The position numbers and the translations under genes are program-made. Under the pieces are notes generated by a model that ran no database searches, was not told the DNA's origin, and saw only the letters and a list, made by a program, of their open reading frames with translations. A DNA stretch of 53,916 bases from Planctomycetota bacterium (GTDB taxonomy: Bacteria > Planctomycetota > UBA1135 > GCA-002748355): NCBI GenBank assembly GCA_002685965.1, contig NYZE01000053.1, positions 1 through 53,916 of the forward strand, in the 5' to 3' direction. This document shows, piece by piece, positions 7,800-16,530 of the stretch (positions are counted from its first letter, which is position 1; each line of letters begins with the position of its first letter).

Positions 7800-8821
7800 C
7801 GTGTTTGATTGACCAACAACTGGCTGTTGAAGGTCGGGAGGTCGGTGCAGCCGGCGACGAAGTCGAACAATGCCGACAGGCGCGGATACTGATCCAGGTC
7901 GCCGACGCGACCGAGTGCCTTGATGGTGTTGACGCCTTCGACCGTCTTGCGCCCTTCGGTCATGACTTCGATGGCCTTGGCCAGAGTGAGGCCACGGCCG
8001 AGCAGGATCCCGAACTCTCGGTTGCGCGTGTTCCCGGTGCACGACAGCCACATGTCATTGCCCCACGCCTGGCTGCCGATCGTGAAGGTGGCCGGTTGCG
8101 CACCGAGTCGACTGACGGCCAGCTCTTCGACCTCCGCCGCCAGACGCGAGATCGTGTACGTCTGTGCACCGTGGGAAAGACCGGCGCCACTGGCGATACC
8201 AGCGCCGATCGCGACGACGCTCTTGAAAGCGGAAGCGCATTCCACGCCGACAAGGTCGTCGGTCGGGTAGATGAACAAGCGTGGAGATTGCAGTAGCTGT
8301 TGTAGCTCGCTGCGCATCTCGGCGTTGGCGCAGGCGAGGCTCGCGCCGAGCGGTTCGGCACCTATCAGATCGCTGGCGATCGTGCCGCCTGCGAGTAGCG
8401 CGTAGCTGGCCAGCTTGGAGCCAAGGGTCTCCTGCACGACAGAGGACAAGGGCTGGCCGGTCTCGTGGTCCAGGGCCTTGGCCGTGTTGAGCACGGCGAT
8501 CGGACGCGCTAGCCGCGGCGCGATGCTCGCCAGCACTTCGCGTGTTGCGTTCGACTCGACGGCGAGGATCAAGAGGTCGGCGTCGCGAATGGCATCGATG
8601 TTCGGCTCGACGGCGATCTCGTGGCTGATGCAGGTGCCGGAGTGGTGCCACGGGTGGTGACGATCGGCGTTCAGGCCGGCGCGGACCTCGGCGTTGCGGT
8701 CGAAGGCCCGGATCCTCCATGCGTCCGACGGCAGCTGTTCGCCGAGGTGCTTGAGCAGGGCAAAGCCGAAGTTTCCGACCCCGTAGAGAAACGCTGTCTT
8801 TGTTGCTTGTGCGACCTGCAT
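7796..8821 (-). CDS. gpsA: Glycerol-3-phosphate dehydrogenase (NAD(P)+)-like protein
   Basis: 341 aa from the ATG at 8821, chosen because GGGAG lies 6 nt upstream and the NAD-binding strand (FLYGVGNFGF, GxGxxG) follows directly. The track start at 8917 would add 32 unlikely residues. Lysines expected in this family are present (NTAKALDHETG and ECASAFKSVVAIGAG). The family reduces dihydroxyacetone phosphate to sn-glycerol-3-phosphate. Because it is coupled to the nucleotidyltransferase-HAD gene, this copy may serve surface-glycan synthesis rather than lipid synthesis, and could act on a related ketose phosphate. Divergent from the TPR gene at 8960. Confidence 0.82.
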   Translation of the reverse strand: MQVAQATKTAFLYGVGNFGFALLKHLGEQLPSDAWRIRAFDRNAEVRAGLNADRHHPWHHSGTCISHEIAVEPNIDAIRDADLLILAVESNATREVLASIAPRLARPIAVLNTAKALDHETGQPLSSVVQETLGSKLASYALLAGGTIASDLIGAEPLGASLACANAEMRSELQQLLQSPRLFIYPTDDLVGVECASAFKSVVAIGAGIASGAGLSHGAQTYTISRLAAEVEELAVSRLGAQPATFTIGSQAWGNDMWLSCTGNTRNREFGILLGRGLTLAKAIEVMTEGRKTVEGVNTIKALGRVGDLDQYPRLSALFDFVAGCTDLPTFNSQLLVNQTR

Positions 8822-8959
8822 GGCTGCTCCCGGTGCGAACGTGCGCCCCGATCCTCCCCTTGCATCGGCATTTAGGCGTAGCGGCGTGAAGCGGTGGGCC
8901 GGGATTCGGCTCATCACCGGTGGGCCGAGCAGCCGAAGAGAGTTCTGTTAGGAGAAGCC

Positions 8960-9715
8960 ATGGCCGAAGTCCTCGCCCCCCGGATCGATCCCCTCAGCCG
9001 CTTCATCGAAGGGCGTGGCATGCAGTTTTGTGCTGCGGGCGAGTCGCTCGTCGACGGAATGCCTGCGTTCTCGTTCGATGCGCCCCTCGATGTCACCGAT
9101 GCGAGCCAGAATTTCGTGGTCGCCGGTCTTGGCTGGTGGCAGAGCGATGCATCCGTCGAACTGCTCGGTGAGTGGCGTCGCGTGCTTGAGATTGGTGGCC
9201 GGGTGGCAGTGCTCGTCGATTCGCAGGACGTGGCAGTGGCTGTGGCCGCGCGCTGGCTCGAGAGCGAGTGCCGGCTGTGCATGGATCGGCCCGAGCAAGT
9301 GGACGGCACGGTGTGGCTGATCTCGGGTACGCGAAACTGTGAACTGACGCTGCGTCGTCTGTTCAGCGCGATCGGCGCCGAAGTTGCCCGTGCGGACCGG
9401 CCCGAGGCTTGGCGCAGCGAGTTCTTCTTCGACCTCGCCGGAGCCTTCCTCCAGGCCGGCGAAGGTCAGAAGGCGGCCGAGTGCTTCGCCGTCGTGCTCG
9501 CGTCGGATGCGGAGTCGCTCGAAGCCCGCGTTGGTCTTGCGCTCACGTCTCAGTCGGAGTGGAACGAAGCCCGCACCATCCTCAGCGAAGTGCTCAACAT
9601 CGATCCGGGCAACTCCCTGGCGACCGAGTGGCTGGACCTGTGTGGCCAGCACGCACCGTCGCCACAGAGCGACGATCCGGCCGTGTTGACGCCGAGTCGA
9701 CCGTGCCGCCGGTAG
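8960..9715 (+). CDS. TPR-containing protein with methyltransferase-like N-terminal region
   Basis: 251 aa. The start at 8960 has AGGAGA 4 nt upstream, a clear SD; the track start at 8894 is too early. Residues about 50-145 (SLVDGMPAFSF, then WRRVLEIGGRVAVLV) resemble the late strands of a class I SAM-methyltransferase fold without a recognisable SAM loop. Residues about 165-230 hold two TPR-like repeats (FDLAGAFLQAGEGQKAAECF, then the next motif). No signal peptide. It is followed by a family 2 glycosyltransferase after 32 bp, which suggests a role in glycan assembly. Function not known. Confidence 0.7.
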   Translation: MAEVLAPRIDPLSRFIEGRGMQFCAAGESLVDGMPAFSFDAPLDVTDASQNFVVAGLGWWQSDASVELLGEWRRVLEIGGRVAVLVDSQDVAVAVAARWLESECRLCMDRPEQVDGTVWLISGTRNCELTLRRLFSAIGAEVARADRPEAWRSEFFFDLAGAFLQAGEGQKAAECFAVVLASDAESLEARVGLALTSQSEWNEARTILSEVLNIDPGNSLATEWLDLCGQHAPSPQSDDPAVLTPSRPCRR

Positions 9716-9747
9716 AGCCGTTCCTGGATTCGCTCGAGAACGGGGTG

Positions 9748-10698
9748 ATGCCTGCCCCCGATGTCGTCGTCCTGGTTCTGCAATGGGGCCACGCTGACGA
9801 AACCGTGCGCTGCCTGCGCGCGCTCCGCGCTTCGCAAGGGGTGCGCTTCGAGGCCATCGTCATCGATAACGCTTCGTCTGATGCCGGTGCGGCCGACAAA
9901 GTGCGACATGCGCATCCTTGGGTAGAGGTCGTCGAGAACGAACACAACCTGGGGTTCGCTGGCGGCAACAACGTCGGGTTGCGCCGCCTGGTCAAGGCGC
10001 GCGCGACCGGCGCCTCGCCGCGTTGGTGTCTCTTGCTCAACAACGACGTCGAACTCACGCAGGACTGCCTAGCGGAGATGGTCGCGGTCGCCCAGGCCAA
10101 GCATGCTGGCGCGGTCGGCGCGCTCAACTTCGAGCGCGAGAGCGGTGCGATAGCGTCTTCGGGCGGTTTCATGCAGTGGCCATCAGGTACCTATCGCGAC
10201 GCCGGGCGTAGCGCTGCGATGCTCGGTGTGCCGCACGAAGTCGAGACCATCGCCGGATCGACCCTGCTGCTCGACCTCGACGCCCTCGTCGGTGTCGGCG
10301 TGCTCGATCCGGACTACTTCTGCGTCTATGAGGAAACCGATCTGTGCCTGCGCCTGGGTGCCGCGGGTCGTCGCCTCTGGCTCGTGCCCGCGGCCCACGC
10401 GCTCCACGCCGTCGGCGCAAGCACGTCCCGGCACATCCACCTCTACTTTCGCTTCCGCAACCGCTTCCGCTTCGTCCGCCGCTGGGGCGGGGCAGGTGCG
10501 GTGCGGCGTATGCTCCCCGGCCTCTGCTTCGAACTGCTCTGGCGGTTGCCGGTCTATACCGTGACGGGCCGACTGCGTGCCGCGACCAGTATCCTGCGCG
10601 GGGTGATGGACGGTATCAGGGGAGTCGTTGGGCACGGGCCGTTCGTTGCATCTGAGCCGCCGACGGACGACGGGCGCGTGCTACTCTCTAGCACGTGA
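9748..10698 (+). CDS. Family 2 glycosyltransferase (rhamnosyltransferase-like)
   Basis: 316 aa from the ATG at 9748; GTG codons at 9703 and 9745 are alternatives, while the track start at 9409 lies in the previous gene. GT-A fold: VVVLVLQWGHADET, the nucleotide-sugar region VIDNASSD, NLGFAGGNNVGL, and the metal-binding acidic motif LLNNDVEL. The order resembles WcaA/RfbN-type transferases that move sugars from nucleotide donors to lipid-linked glycans at the inner membrane. A hydrophobic C-terminal stretch suggests membrane association. Its TGA overlaps the GTG of the VWA gene. Donor and acceptor unknown. Confidence 0.85.
   Translation: MPAPDVVVLVLQWGHADETVRCLRALRASQGVRFEAIVIDNASSDAGAADKVRHAHPWVEVVENEHNLGFAGGNNVGLRRLVKARATGASPRWCLLLNNDVELTQDCLAEMVAVAQAKHAGAVGALNFERESGAIASSGGFMQWPSGTYRDAGRSAAMLGVPHEVETIAGSTLLLDLDALVGVGVLDPDYFCVYEETDLCLRLGAAGRRLWLVPAAHALHAVGASTSRHIHLYFRFRNRFRFVRRWGGAGAVRRMLPGLCFELLWRLPVYTVTGRLRAATSILRGVMDGIRGVVGHGPFVASEPPTDDGRVLLSST
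10682..10687 (+). promoter_or_regulatory. -10-like box before the VWA gene
   Basis: TACTCT ending 7 nt before the GTG at 10695, inside the end of the glycosyltransferase gene. No -35 seen. It follows the TANNNT spacing found at other SD-less starts in this window. Confidence 0.25.
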
Positions 10699-12338
10699 AC
10701 CGTGTCGCCTTTCCAGTCGCCCTCCTTGCTCTGGCCCTGCCTTCCGCCGGTCTCGCGCAGGGGCCGTCGCTCGCGGACGTTGCAGAGTACGAGGGGTGGC
10801 TCGAAGCCTACTCGCGTGGCCAGGTGCGTCTGCTCAAACGCGGGCGTCTCGATCGGCGTGCCGATCGCAAGTTGCGCGAGCTGTTTCAGAAGATCGCGTC
10901 CGGCCACGACATGGTTGCGGCGCGTCGGTTGTGGCAGGCCGCCGTCATTCAGCTACCCAAGGACATCGACAAGCACGACCGGCTTGCGGCGTTGCCTGGC
11001 AAGGTGCGTGGCCAGGCGAAGAAGCTGCTGGCCAGCATCGACGACGACGGGGTCGATCCGTGGTTGATCAAGCTGGCGACGCAACGGGGCGGCAAGGCGG
11101 GCAACCGCTACCGCGTGACTGCGATCGAGGTGCTCGGTCTGCGTGAGCGACCCGCGACTGGCCAGTTGCTCGCCAAGAACCTCGCCAAGTTCCAGATTCC
11201 GGAGCGCATCCAGGCGATCCTCGCGCTCGAGCGAACGGGGTCGTTCACCACGCTGCCGGTGTTGGTCAAGGCGCTCGGGGGCCGTGAGCCCAACTTGCGG
11301 ATCGCAGCCACCCAGGCCATCACCGGAATTCTCGCGCCGTTCAGCGACAAGACCCACGCCGCGAACACGAACGGCGGTGGCGATGCGGCCAAGTGGGTGC
11401 CGATCGTCGTTGACGAGTTCCAGAAGGTGATGCTGCGCGACAAGGTCTGGCAGGTTCGCTCCGCGATCTGTGACGGTCTGATGCGGCTCAAGACGCCTCG
11501 TGTGATTCCAGTTCTGATCGCCGGCCTCAAGCGCGAGTTGCACCTCGGCAAGTGGTCGAATCGCATGGTCGCGATTGCGTTCCACGATGCCCTCGAGCAG
11601 CTGACGGGGAAGGACCTGCCGCAGGACGCGCCGCACCTGTGGTCGGACTTCTGGGCGAAGGAAGGTCCGGGCTTTCGCTTCGCGACCGTCAACAAGGGCG
11701 CCAAGCCGCAGAAATCGGTCGATGCGAAGTACGCCAAGTACTTCAACGTGGACATCAAGACCAAGCGGCTGCTGTTCGTGATCGACTTCTCCGGCTCGAT
11801 GTCCGAGAAGGTCCGCCTGGTCGGTCGCTACGCCGGCGGTAACCAGCGCGTCAAGTACGAGCTGGTCAAGAAGGAGCTCGAGAAGGTCATCCGCGCCCTG
11901 CCGCGCGACGCGATCTGCAACGTGATCTTTTTCAACGATCGCGTCGGTGTCTGGCGCCGTGACGCGGAAGGCCGCCCCGAGCTCGTCAAGATGACCGATG
12001 GCAACAAGGCCGACCTGCTCCAGTACGTCTGGGAGACTGCGCCGAGCGGTGCGACCAACCTACACGGGGCGCTCAAGATGGCGCTGACGCTCGGCGAGCG
12101 CGGGGTCTACGACAAGCACTACAACGTGTCCTACGACACGGTGTTCGTGTTGTCCGACGGCGCACCTTCCGCCGGCGAGATCACCGACCCCATCCAGATC
12201 CTGGAGGAAGTCCGCAAGGGTAACCGGCTACGCCGCTTGAAAATCCACACGGTCGTGTTCGGCAACGCGCGGAACAACCTGAAGTTCATGAAGGGGCTTG
12301 CTGAGGAGAACGGCGGGCACTTCATGCAGGTGCGGTAA
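10695..12338 (+). CDS. Exported HEAT-repeat / von Willebrand factor A protein
   Basis: 547 aa starting with GTG in a 4-bp overlap with the glycosyltransferase stop. The signal peptide MNRVAFPVALLALALPSAGLAQ leaves Gln at +1. Residues about 90-320 carry HEAT-type helical repeats (VTAIEVLGLRERPATGQLL, LPVLVKALGG, VIPVLIAGLK). Residues 355-547 are a VWA domain with the MIDAS motif DFSGS (FVIDFSGSMSEK), the threonine region SGATNL, and LSDGAP. Such proteins probably bind metal and ligands in the periplasm. No operon partner identifies the ligand. Convergent with the HEAT-like gene 17 bp away. Confidence 0.85.
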   Translation: MNRVAFPVALLALALPSAGLAQGPSLADVAEYEGWLEAYSRGQVRLLKRGRLDRRADRKLRELFQKIASGHDMVAARRLWQAAVIQLPKDIDKHDRLAALPGKVRGQAKKLLASIDDDGVDPWLIKLATQRGGKAGNRYRVTAIEVLGLRERPATGQLLAKNLAKFQIPERIQAILALERTGSFTTLPVLVKALGGREPNLRIAATQAITGILAPFSDKTHAANTNGGGDAAKWVPIVVDEFQKVMLRDKVWQVRSAICDGLMRLKTPRVIPVLIAGLKRELHLGKWSNRMVAIAFHDALEQLTGKDLPQDAPHLWSDFWAKEGPGFRFATVNKGAKPQKSVDAKYAKYFNVDIKTKRLLFVIDFSGSMSEKVRLVGRYAGGNQRVKYELVKKELEKVIRALPRDAICNVIFFNDRVGVWRRDAEGRPELVKMTDGNKADLLQYVWETAPSGATNLHGALKMALTLGERGVYDKHYNVSYDTVFVLSDGAPSAGEITDPIQILEEVRKGNRLRRLKIHTVVFGNARNNLKFMKGLAEENGGHFMQVR

Positions 12339-12355
12339 GAGCGAGCCGTTCTTCC

Positions 12356-13348
12356 TCACGGGCGGATGGCCTGGAAGCGCTTCCGCTTCCGGATGGCGAG
12401 CGTCCTGCCGGCCTCTCCAGCGAGGGTCTTCCCGACGCTTTTCTCTACGACGGCCTTGGTGCTGCCGAGCGCCAGTAACGCGACTGCCGCCTCGCGGCGG
12501 ACGGTGCGGTTGCTTGTCGTGAGCAGTTGGGTGACCAACGGGCGAGCGGTGGCTGCGCCGGTGTCTGCGAGAAGGCGTGCGACGCGGATACGGGCGACGT
12601 CGTTGCGCAGGGCGGTGAGTGGGGCGGCGCGCAGTGTTGCGGCGACCGGGATCTCTTCGAGCAGGACGCGCGAAGCGAGCGGGGCAATGCCGTTGGCAGT
12701 GAGGTAGATGGCCCAGGCGACTCTGGCCGCGTGGTCTGGCGTGGTACGTGCGTCGGCGATGAGCAGGCCGACCAAGGCCGGTGAGGCGGTCTTCGCAGCG
12801 CTGTCGAGTGCGGCGCTAATGGCGGTCTTGGACCGTTGGTCCGCGGTCTCGAGACGAGGCAAGGTCGGTAGGGCCAGGGCCGCGTCCTCACGGACGCGGG
12901 GTGAAGCGTGTGCGAGCTGGTTGACGAGCAGGCCGATGCGGGCGGTGACGGCGGTCACTTTGACGAGTGCTCGGACTGCGTCGAGTGCGCCTCGATCGGT
13001 CATGACGATGCCACGGCCGCCGCCGCGCGTTGCCAGGCCGGAGCGGCGCTGATCGAGAAACAAGAGGACACGCTGGCCGCGCTTCAAGCCATGCAGGGCG
13101 CAGCCGCAGTGCCGATGTCCCGGCTCGACGAGGCGTGCCGCCGACGTCAGTGTCCCGCGTAGCACCTCGATCGGCGTGAACGTGACGGCCAGCGTCTCGT
13201 TGGCGAGCGCGACGTTCTCTATCGAAGCGTGCAGGATCAGCGGAGTAGACTTGGTCAAGCGCTCCAACGTCGTCGCCTGCTTCTGGCTTGCCAGTGGAGC
13301 AGTGACCAACAGCGTCAGGAAGAAAATACGCAACATGTTCTTATTCAC
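12356..13348 (-). CDS. Exported HEAT-like repeat protein
   Basis: 330 aa. GTG at 13348 overlaps the TGA of the 1006-aa gene by 4 bp; an in-frame ATG four codons later is an alternative. The signal peptide MLRIFFLTLLVTAPLAS is followed by QKQ. Residues about 30-125 resemble a small beta domain often found ahead of such repeats (LHASIENVALANETLAVTFT...RGQRVLLFL). Residues about 140-320 are alpha-helical with HEAT-like periodicity (VREDAALALPTL, LRNDVARIRVARLLADTG, VRREAAVALLALG). Probably periplasmic and expressed with the large Ig-like lipoprotein. Function unknown. Confidence 0.7.
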   Translation of the reverse strand: MNKNMLRIFFLTLLVTAPLASQKQATTLERLTKSTPLILHASIENVALANETLAVTFTPIEVLRGTLTSAARLVEPGHRHCGCALHGLKRGQRVLLFLDQRRSGLATRGGGRGIVMTDRGALDAVRALVKVTAVTARIGLLVNQLAHASPRVREDAALALPTLPRLETADQRSKTAISAALDSAAKTASPALVGLLIADARTTPDHAARVAWAIYLTANGIAPLASRVLLEEIPVAATLRAAPLTALRNDVARIRVARLLADTGAATARPLVTQLLTTSNRTVRREAAVALLALGSTKAVVEKSVGKTLAGEAGRTLAIRKRKRFQAIRP

Positions 13349-16300
13349 TTGAGCAGTACCGCTTCGCGGAGGTATGCGAGGTTGAGCGGCCGGAACGCAT
13401 ACTTGACCGACACCATGCTCTCGTAGCCGATAACGGCGCTCATGACGTCGGTGATCCCGGTCGAGGCGTTGTGCAAGGAGAGGTCTCCGTGCAGCCCGGC
13501 GCTCGGCATGCCCGGCGCCACGAGTCCGAGCGAGTGCCCGATCTCGTGCACGAGCACGATGCCCGTGACCTTGGCCAGGTCGTCCGCGGCCTTCATGATG
13601 GCGTTGTAGCGCACCCTCTCGTTCGGCGTGGCTTGGTTGTAGTTGAACGAAACGGCCAGTACGGTTGCATCGAGTGCGTGTGTTCCGGCCGGCGTGCCGC
13701 CCATGTGTGGTGACAGTCCACGGTAGGTGCGGCCGAAGATCGTCAGGTAGTGCGGGTAGAGGTCCAAGTAGAGGCGGGCCTGATACAGGAACAGCTCGCC
13801 GACAAACACGCCGAGTCCGGGCGACGTGCCGGCGTTGTTCTCGTTTGGCCTGGAGTTTCGATAGTCGAACAGCGCACGTCCGAGCACGCCCGTCGACGGG
13901 TCGCCGTAGCCGCGTCCCTGGCTGCCTTGTGGGTCCATGCCCCCGACCGCGATCTTCATGTGCGGGGCGCCGCAGGGTTTGCGCGTGACGAGACGCACAC
14001 TGACGCTGCCGTCCTTGCGTGCGCCGTTGGGAGCACGTCCGAACAGCTCGTTCGCGATGCGCAACACGCCGTCCGTGACCAGTTGGCGCATGCGTGCGTT
14101 GGTACCTACGGGGTCACCGGTGGCCATCAACCCGAGGTCGATCAGGTCCTCGTCGAAGTCGGCCTGTCCGTTGCCCTTGCCACCACGTTCGCGGTCAGAG
14201 TCGAACATGACGCGCACGATCTGCGTGCGTTCGAACGGTCGGACGTCAGGATTGGCGTCAGCTACCGTGAACTTGATCAGCTTCGTTTTGGCGAGGTTGC
14301 CGGACAGGTCCCGAATCGAAGCCGCCACGGTGTACTTGCCAGTAGCAAGTGCGTTGGCGTGGTCGATCTGCACCGAGGCCTGGCTCGCCGAGAAGGTCGT
14401 GAGCCCGAAGAGCGCCGCCGGCGTAGGCACGCTGCCCGGCCCGCTCAGTTGCACGAAGAGGCTGGTCGGGTCGACCGTGCTGCTGCCAGTGTCGAAGAAG
14501 GAGAGATCGATCGCGAAGCCGTAGGGCGGCACCACGAGCCCTTCGTTGCGCAGGGCGGAGATCTCGTTGACCGTCATCTTCAACTCGGGCGGGATCGAGT
14601 CGAAGTGGAAGCCTGTGCGGAAGGTCGACGTGGTCGCAGCGGTCGTCCAGTTCCCGTTTGCCAGACGCACTCCGCTCGCGCCGCCTCCGATGGTCACGCG
14701 GATCGTCTTGCCACCCGGTAGCGTGCCGCGCGGTTCGAACACGATGGCTCGGTTTCCCTTGTCGATCCTGAGGTCGCCCATCACGTGGTTGCCACCGACT
14801 TCCTTGACGGTGATGGACGTGTCCGTGACCGTTGTCGGGTCGACCGGGCCAGACGCGACGATTGCGATCTTGCTCGTCGATGCCACTGCGGCCGACGAGT
14901 CCATCGGCGAGATCCTGAAGACAGGGAGCTCGGCGGTAACGGATGTCGTGAACTCGAGCGTGAAGTCCTGTGCCATCGGGTTGCCGGCGCGATCGCGGAT
15001 GCCGTCGTAGCCGGACACGAGACGCAGCACGTAGTCCTCGCTCTGGGCCAACGTTGCTCCTGGTGTGACCAGGAGCTTGTTGCCGTCGTGCGAGATGGTC
15101 GGCGTGATGTAGACACTGCCACTGTCGCCGGTGAGCACGACGCTGACCCGCGACACGGTCGCGTTCTTGACCGGTTCGTTGAAGAAGAGCTCAAACTGCA
15201 CGTTGGGTGAGACCCGCACCGCGCCTGAACTCGGCACTGCGGTGGCGACGTTCGGGCCGGTCGTATCAAGACCGACGAAAAAACTCTTCGTGATCGATGT
15301 CGTCAGGCTGTTGCCGCTCACGTCGGTCAGGCCGGTGGCGCCACTGATGAACCGCACCGCGTAGGCCTGATGCGGAACCAGGGGCGCGGTCGGCATGAGC
15401 CGGACGACCTTCTTGTCACGCGAGGTCGACAGCGTGAATTCGATCGGGTTGTGGAAGGCGTTTTCGAGCACGAGGCCGGTCGGCTCGTAGCTGTCCGGGT
15501 CCATCGACTCGGAGAAGGTGTATTCCAGTCGGGCTCGTGGCGACACTCCTGATCCACCGTCACCGGGGTCGGACCCGGTGAGTGTCGGCGGCGTCGTGTC
15601 GGCGGCCGTCGTGAACTGCACGCTCCAGTTCTGTGCGAGTGGGTTGCCCGAGCGATCGCGCAGGCCGCTCGGGCCACCGCGTGCGCTGATCACGAACCGG
15701 CGCTCGCCGGGCAGATCCTGGTAGGGCGTGACTCCAATCGTGTCGCTGATCGAGGTGATGTCAGCCTCGAACGGCGTTCCCCAGATGTCCTTGATGGCCA
15801 CGGTCCCACTGTTGATCGATGTGGAGTCGAGGTCTTCGTCGAAGTTCAACGCGAAGCCGATGGTGCGAGTGACTCCGGTCTCGTTGTTCGAGACCGATGC
15901 CGACCTCAGCGTCGGGGGCACGTCGTCGAACGTGCGAAAGCGGAACGAGTAAGTCATGTCCAGCGTGCGGAATGACTTGTCGCACAACGTCGGCTGCAAC
16001 GTCAGTGTGTAGTCCGTCGCCTTTGCGAGGACATTCGCCGGCGTGAAGACGACCACTGTGTCGCCCTGCTTGGTCGTGAACGTGCCAGGGATGGGGGCGC
16101 CGGGGCCAACGGTCAGGCTGATGTCGTCCTCGTGCACCGACAGAGAATCGACCGGGCCGTCGAAGGAGATCTCGATCGTGGTGTCGACCGGCACCTGAAG
16201 GCCGTCGTCGCTTGGCGAATGCTCGATGATGCCGAGGTTGCCGATCCCGCCGCCGATGGACCCGCCGGCGCCTCCCGACTCGCCGCCCAATCCGCACGAG

Positions 16301-16365
16301 CAGACGGCCAGCAGCCCGACAAGTGCCGGGAAACGAAAGCCCGACCAAGACGAGTACGTCGCCAT
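13345..16365 (-). CDS. Large Ig-like (SbsA-type) lipoprotein with putative zinc-peptidase domain
   Basis: 1006 aa. The N-terminus is a lipoprotein signal (ALVGLLAVCSCG) followed by a Gly/Ser linker (GGESGGAGGSIGGGIGN). Residues about 50-620 contain roughly five SbsA-type Ig-like repeats, each with a DxSGNxL-like turn (LRDRSGNPLAQ, LTDVSGNSLTT, IRDRAGNPMAQ) and a closing FTT strand. The last about 300 residues hold an HExxHxxG motif near residue 938 (LVHEIGHSLGL), typical of metzincin-type zinc peptidases. The usual third ligand 11 residues on is not His, though an LHGD lies further downstream. Probably surface-exposed and adhesive or proteolytic. A terminator-like hairpin lies just before the start codon. 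Confidence 0.8.
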   Translation of the reverse strand: MATYSSWSGFRFPALVGLLAVCSCGLGGESGGAGGSIGGGIGNLGIIEHSPSDDGLQVPVDTTIEISFDGPVDSLSVHEDDISLTVGPGAPIPGTFTTKQGDTVVVFTPANVLAKATDYTLTLQPTLCDKSFRTLDMTYSFRFRTFDDVPPTLRSASVSNNETGVTRTIGFALNFDEDLDSTSINSGTVAIKDIWGTPFEADITSISDTIGVTPYQDLPGERRFVISARGGPSGLRDRSGNPLAQNWSVQFTTAADTTPPTLTGSDPGDGGSGVSPRARLEYTFSESMDPDSYEPTGLVLENAFHNPIEFTLSTSRDKKVVRLMPTAPLVPHQAYAVRFISGATGLTDVSGNSLTTSITKSFFVGLDTTGPNVATAVPSSGAVRVSPNVQFELFFNEPVKNATVSRVSVVLTGDSGSVYITPTISHDGNKLLVTPGATLAQSEDYVLRLVSGYDGIRDRAGNPMAQDFTLEFTTSVTAELPVFRISPMDSSAAVASTSKIAIVASGPVDPTTVTDTSITVKEVGGNHVMGDLRIDKGNRAIVFEPRGTLPGGKTIRVTIGGGASGVRLANGNWTTAATTSTFRTGFHFDSIPPELKMTVNEISALRNEGLVVPPYGFAIDLSFFDTGSSTVDPTSLFVQLSGPGSVPTPAALFGLTTFSASQASVQIDHANALATGKYTVAASIRDLSGNLAKTKLIKFTVADANPDVRPFERTQIVRVMFDSDRERGGKGNGQADFDEDLIDLGLMATGDPVGTNARMRQLVTDGVLRIANELFGRAPNGARKDGSVSVRLVTRKPCGAPHMKIAVGGMDPQGSQGRGYGDPSTGVLGRALFDYRNSRPNENNAGTSPGLGVFVGELFLYQARLYLDLYPHYLTIFGRTYRGLSPHMGGTPAGTHALDATVLAVSFNYNQATPNERVRYNAIMKAADDLAKVTGIVLVHEIGHSLGLVAPGMPSAGLHGDLSLHNASTGITDVMSAVIGYESMVSVKYAFRPLNLAYLREAVLLK

Positions 16366-16376
16366 GAAAAAGGAAC

Positions 16377-16393
16377 CCCCAAGTCCGTTGGGG
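16377..16393 (-). terminator. Terminator-like hairpin just upstream of the Ig-like gene
   Basis: Minus strand CCCCAA-CGGAC-TTGGGG (6-bp stem, 5-nt loop) followed by GTTCCTTTTT and then, after one base, the ATG at 16365. It has the form of an intrinsic terminator, though the T-run starts 5 nt after the stem. It could end the HtrA-YfhO-WalJ transcript or attenuate the Ig-like gene. Confidence 0.5.
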
Positions 16394-16488
16394 CATCCTT
16401 CGTCGTTGTTAGAGGTCTACTTGAAGGCGGCCCGGTCGAGCCGTACCAACGAGTCGTCGTCTACCTCGTGTGGGCGTGTTTCACGGGG

Positions 16489-16506
16489 TTGCGCGTCGAT
16501 GCGCAA
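16489..16506 (-). other. Hairpin TTGCGC/GCGCAA downstream of the WalJ-like gene
   Basis: A perfect 6-bp inverted repeat with a 6-nt loop, 24 nt after the WalJ-like stop and without a T-tract. It may stabilise the mRNA 3' end. Otherwise the gap 16394-16530 shows nothing clear. Confidence 0.35.
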
Positions 16507-16530
16507 GTTGGCCAACTCCCGATGGTGTCG

